Source: Methylococcaceae bacterium (GTDB lineage: Bacteria > Pseudomonadota > Gammaproteobacteria > Methylococcales > Methylomonadaceae). Taken from it: 7,921 nt of DNA. The translations under genes were made by a program, and so were the position numbers. Below, in pieces: positions 6,435-7,921 of this stretch; the stretch's first letter is position 1; the number at the start of each line of letters is the position of its first letter. The stretch covers positions 1-7,921 of the forward strand of contig JAUXDP010000146.1 in the NCBI GenBank assembly GCA_030618325.1. Reading direction: 5' to 3'. Below the pieces are notes generated by a model, which saw only the letters and a program-made list of their open reading frames with translations, made no database searches and was not told where the DNA came from.

Positions 6435-7283
6435 ATGAGTTTACTAGTATTAATTATTATTTTTACGGCCATTGGTGGGGTATTAAGTGTGATTGCCGCC
6501 TCATTTTTTTTGCTCCTGTCCGATAAAAATCGGGAACAGGTTTTACCGCACGGTATTAGCTTTGCCATTGGCGCATTATTAGCAGTCTCTTTCTGGGGGT
6601 TAATTCCACGTGCGTTTGCTGATGTTGAGCCAGAGCACTTCCAATCATTGTCAGCTATGATAATGATTGGACTGCTTAGTTTTTTTGTTCTGGAAAAACT
6701 ATTAATTTGGCGGCATTGTCATTCAGGTAGCTGTGAAGCACATGTTGAAGAAGCTCATGCACACCAGTCTGCCGGTACATTAATTATCCTGGGCGACAGT
6801 ATCCATAATTTTGTTGATGGGGTGTTAATTGCCGCAGCTTTTCTTACCGATGTAAATTTAGGTATTGTGACAAGTTTGGCGGTTGCTGCTCATGAAATTC
6901 CTCAAGAAGTCGGTGATTTTGCTATTTTGCTACAAAGTGGCTATAGCAAATCCAGCGCATTGTTTTATAACGTATTGGCCAGTTTGACGACAGTAATTGG
7001 CGGTGTAATCGCCTATTTTTGGCTGGAAAATCTGCAGCACAATCTACCGTATTTTTTGGCATTAGCGGCATCTAGTTTTATTTATATTGCGGTAGCAGAC
7101 TTAATTCCTTCCTTGCATAAAAAAACGGATATAAAAGCGTCTTTACAACAAATTGGCCTCATTACAGCAGGGGTGTTGCTGATTTGTTTTATGCACCAGT
7201 TTGCACATGATTTAGAACATTCTGGGCACGAGGATGGTGTTGGTTTAGAGCCGCAGGTTTACTCTCCACAAATGATTTTTTAG
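6435..7283 (+). CDS. ZIP-family divalent metal transporter
   Basis: The product is an inner-membrane protein that probably imports Zn2+ or another divalent metal. From the ATG at 6435 it has 282 residues and about seven or eight hydrophobic segments, beginning near 3-28, 38-60 and 72-92. The binuclear metal site of ZIP proteins is clear: HNFVDG at 124-129 in one helix and HEIPQEVGDFAIL at 153-165 in the next. The HEIPxE-VGDFAIL form is closest to the LIV-1 subfamily, where HEIPHE is usual; Gln replaces the second His. A loop before the first motif is rich in His and Cys (H94, C95, H96, C100, H103, H108, H110), a common metal-sensing or metal-collecting feature. The C-terminal loop has HQFAHDLEHSGHEDG. 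An in-frame TTG at 6384 would add 17 residues, but it lies inside the terminator-like hairpin, so I prefer the ATG. No clear Shine-Dalgarno precedes it. Direction of transport and the metal are inferred from the family. Confidence 0.88.
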   Translation: MSLLVLIIIFTAIGGVLSVIAASFFLLLSDKNREQVLPHGISFAIGALLAVSFWGLIPRAFADVEPEHFQSLSAMIMIGLLSFFVLEKLLIWRHCHSGSCEAHVEEAHAHQSAGTLIILGDSIHNFVDGVLIAAAFLTDVNLGIVTSLAVAAHEIPQEVGDFAILLQSGYSKSSALFYNVLASLTTVIGGVIAYFWLENLQHNLPYFLALAASSFIYIAVADLIPSLHKKTDIKASLQQIGLITAGVLLICFMHQFAHDLEHSGHEDGVGLEPQVYSPQMIF

Positions 7284-7298
7284 CATTCAGGTGTGTAA

Positions 7299-7413
7299 TT
7301 TTTTGGGGAGGGCAAGGCGAAAAAACGCCGTTGTAGCAATCTACAGCAAGGTTTTTCAACGCAACCCTCCGCAAAAAAGGGCATGCATGGGTGCTGAAAA
7401 ATCATTTGCGGAG
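7299..7413. repeat. Nested inverted repeats in the convergent gap between the ZIP gene and pgm
   Basis: TTTTTTGGGGAGGG at 7299-7312 pairs with CCCTCCGCAAAAAA at 7365-7378 (13 of 14 positions). Inside lie smaller palindromes: GGCG-AAAAAA-CGCC (7316-7329) and TGTAG-CAAT-CTACA (7332-7345). The right arm can instead pair with TTTGCGGAG at 7405-7413 (CTCCGCAAA at 7367-7375, 9 bp), so two structures are mutually exclusive. The whole 7284-7435 gap has no credible gene. The structure may be a bidirectional terminator for the two convergent genes, or a small dispersed repeat of REP or MITE type. Confidence 0.6.
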
Positions 7414-7435
7414 AGTATTTATGGCTCCTGAAGGT

Positions 7436-7921
7436 TTAGGTAATAACAGTCGGCTCATTCCTGCCCGTTAGCTTTTTGATTTCACAGAGCTGTTCTGCAA
7501 GTTCGATTAACTCTGCCAATGCCACTTGTGCGTCTTGGTCGTGAAGGGCTACATCTTTTGCAAATTTCTCCAGATAAATCCGTAAGGTTGCTCCAACTGT
7601 GCCGGTTCCTGATAGTCTGAAAACGATACGGGAACCATCTTCAAAGCCAATCCGGATACCTTGATTTTTGCTGATGCTACCATCAATAGGGTCTTCATAG
7701 CTGAATTCATCAGCAAATTTAACAGTGTATTCGCCAAATGTCTGGTTTGGCAGAGCCGGTAGTTGCTCGCGCAGATAGTCAAAAATACCATTGGCGATCG
7801 GTAAATCTACCGCTTCATAGTCGTGCCTGCAGTAAATGTCGCGGCCAAATTTTTGCCAATGATCATGAACGATTCGACTGACTGACTGCTTTTTTACGGC
7901 CAATAAATTCATCCAGAACAA
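7436..7921 (-). CDS. pgm: Phosphoglucomutase, PGM1-type (partial, C-terminal 161 residues; N-terminus beyond the right edge)
   Basis: Phosphoglucomutase interconverts glucose 1-phosphate and glucose 6-phosphate, linking glycolysis with glycogen and nucleotide-sugar synthesis. The fragment is the C-terminal domain of the alpha-D-phosphohexomutase fold. Within the visible 161 residues, KQSVSRIVHDHWQKFGRDIY (11-30), DPIDGSISKNQG (77-88) and the phosphate-binding loop FRLSGTG (101-107) followed by ATLRIYLE (111-118) are clear. The end, GRNEPTVIT, is nearly the same as that of eukaryotic and cyanobacterial PGM1 enzymes, which are about 545-560 residues long. That places it in the PGM1 type and not with phosphomannomutase-like enzymes. 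Any start seen at the window edge (a TTG at 7919-7921) is an artefact of truncation, because the preceding family residues are missing. The gene converges on the ZIP gene. Confidence 0.93.
   Translation of the reverse strand: MFWMNLLAVKKQSVSRIVHDHWQKFGRDIYCRHDYEAVDLPIANGIFDYLREQLPALPNQTFGEYTVKFADEFSYEDPIDGSISKNQGIRIGFEDGSRIVFRLSGTGTVGATLRIYLEKFAKDVALHDQDAQVALAELIELAEQLCEIKKLTGRNEPTVIT

Noticed and set aside
7421..7471. Sixteen-codon plus-strand frame preceded by GGAGAG (7410-7415)
   Set aside because: The purine run fits a ribosome site, but the peptide is antisense to the end of pgm and has no other support. The GGAG bases are explained by the inverted repeat.
7919..7921. TTG at the right edge as the start of a 161-residue protein
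   Set aside because: The sequence is mid-domain of phosphoglucomutase, so the frame is truncated by the window and does not begin there.
1..7921. tRNA genes, CRISPR arrays, transposases, phage integrases or attachment sites
   Set aside because: None was seen on reading both strands: no regularly spaced direct repeats, no cloverleaf sequences and no recombinase motifs.

Overview
The window looks like a chromosomal segment of a gammaproteobacterium of moderate-to-low GC. The evidence is the classic gammaproteobacterial neighbourhood in which bamD lies opposite the rluD-pgeF pair. The lineage below that is not provable from 7.9 kb. A Methylococcales-like or similar environmental gammaproteobacterium fits the gene mix (PGM1-type phosphoglucomutase, very large GltD-like oxidoreductase), but that is inference. 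No tRNA, rRNA, CRISPR array, transposase or phage gene is visible.

Layout. Positions 1-2794 (minus) hold the first 931 codons of a very large iron-sulfur flavoprotein that runs off the left edge. A perfect hairpin at 2826-2855 separates it from bamD (2884-3732, minus), the TPR lipoprotein of the outer-membrane beta-barrel assembly machine. Upstream of bamD, and spaced like an operon with it (10 and 13 bp gaps), are a 110-residue cytosolic protein of unknown function (3743-4075) and a Sec-exported protein with a bacterial EndoU nuclease domain (4089-4607). A 91-bp divergent control region then leads to rluD (4699-5649, plus). RluD is the 23S rRNA pseudouridine synthase. It overlaps pgeF/yfiH (5630-6358, plus), the laccase-domain peptidoglycan-editing or purine-nucleoside phosphorylase family protein. 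A hairpin with a T-run closes that pair. Next is a ZIP-family metal transporter (6435-7283, plus), convergent with the C-terminal third of phosphoglucomutase (7436-7921, minus, cut by the right edge). The 152-bp convergent gap is filled with nested inverted repeats.

How the genes relate. rluD and pgeF are a conserved housekeeping pair. bamD is essential and normally sits directly across from rluD. Here an EndoU nuclease plus a small partner protein lie between the two promoters and read into bamD. That insertion is the most interesting accessory feature: an exported RNase-fold protein with four cysteines in its mature part, paired with a small unrecognised cytosolic protein that could be an immunity protein or regulator. 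The large oxidoreductase combines a GltD-like Fe-S/FAD/NAD(P) core with what looks like the beginning of a PyrK/ferredoxin-reductase-like module and an unassigned N-terminal region of about 270 residues.
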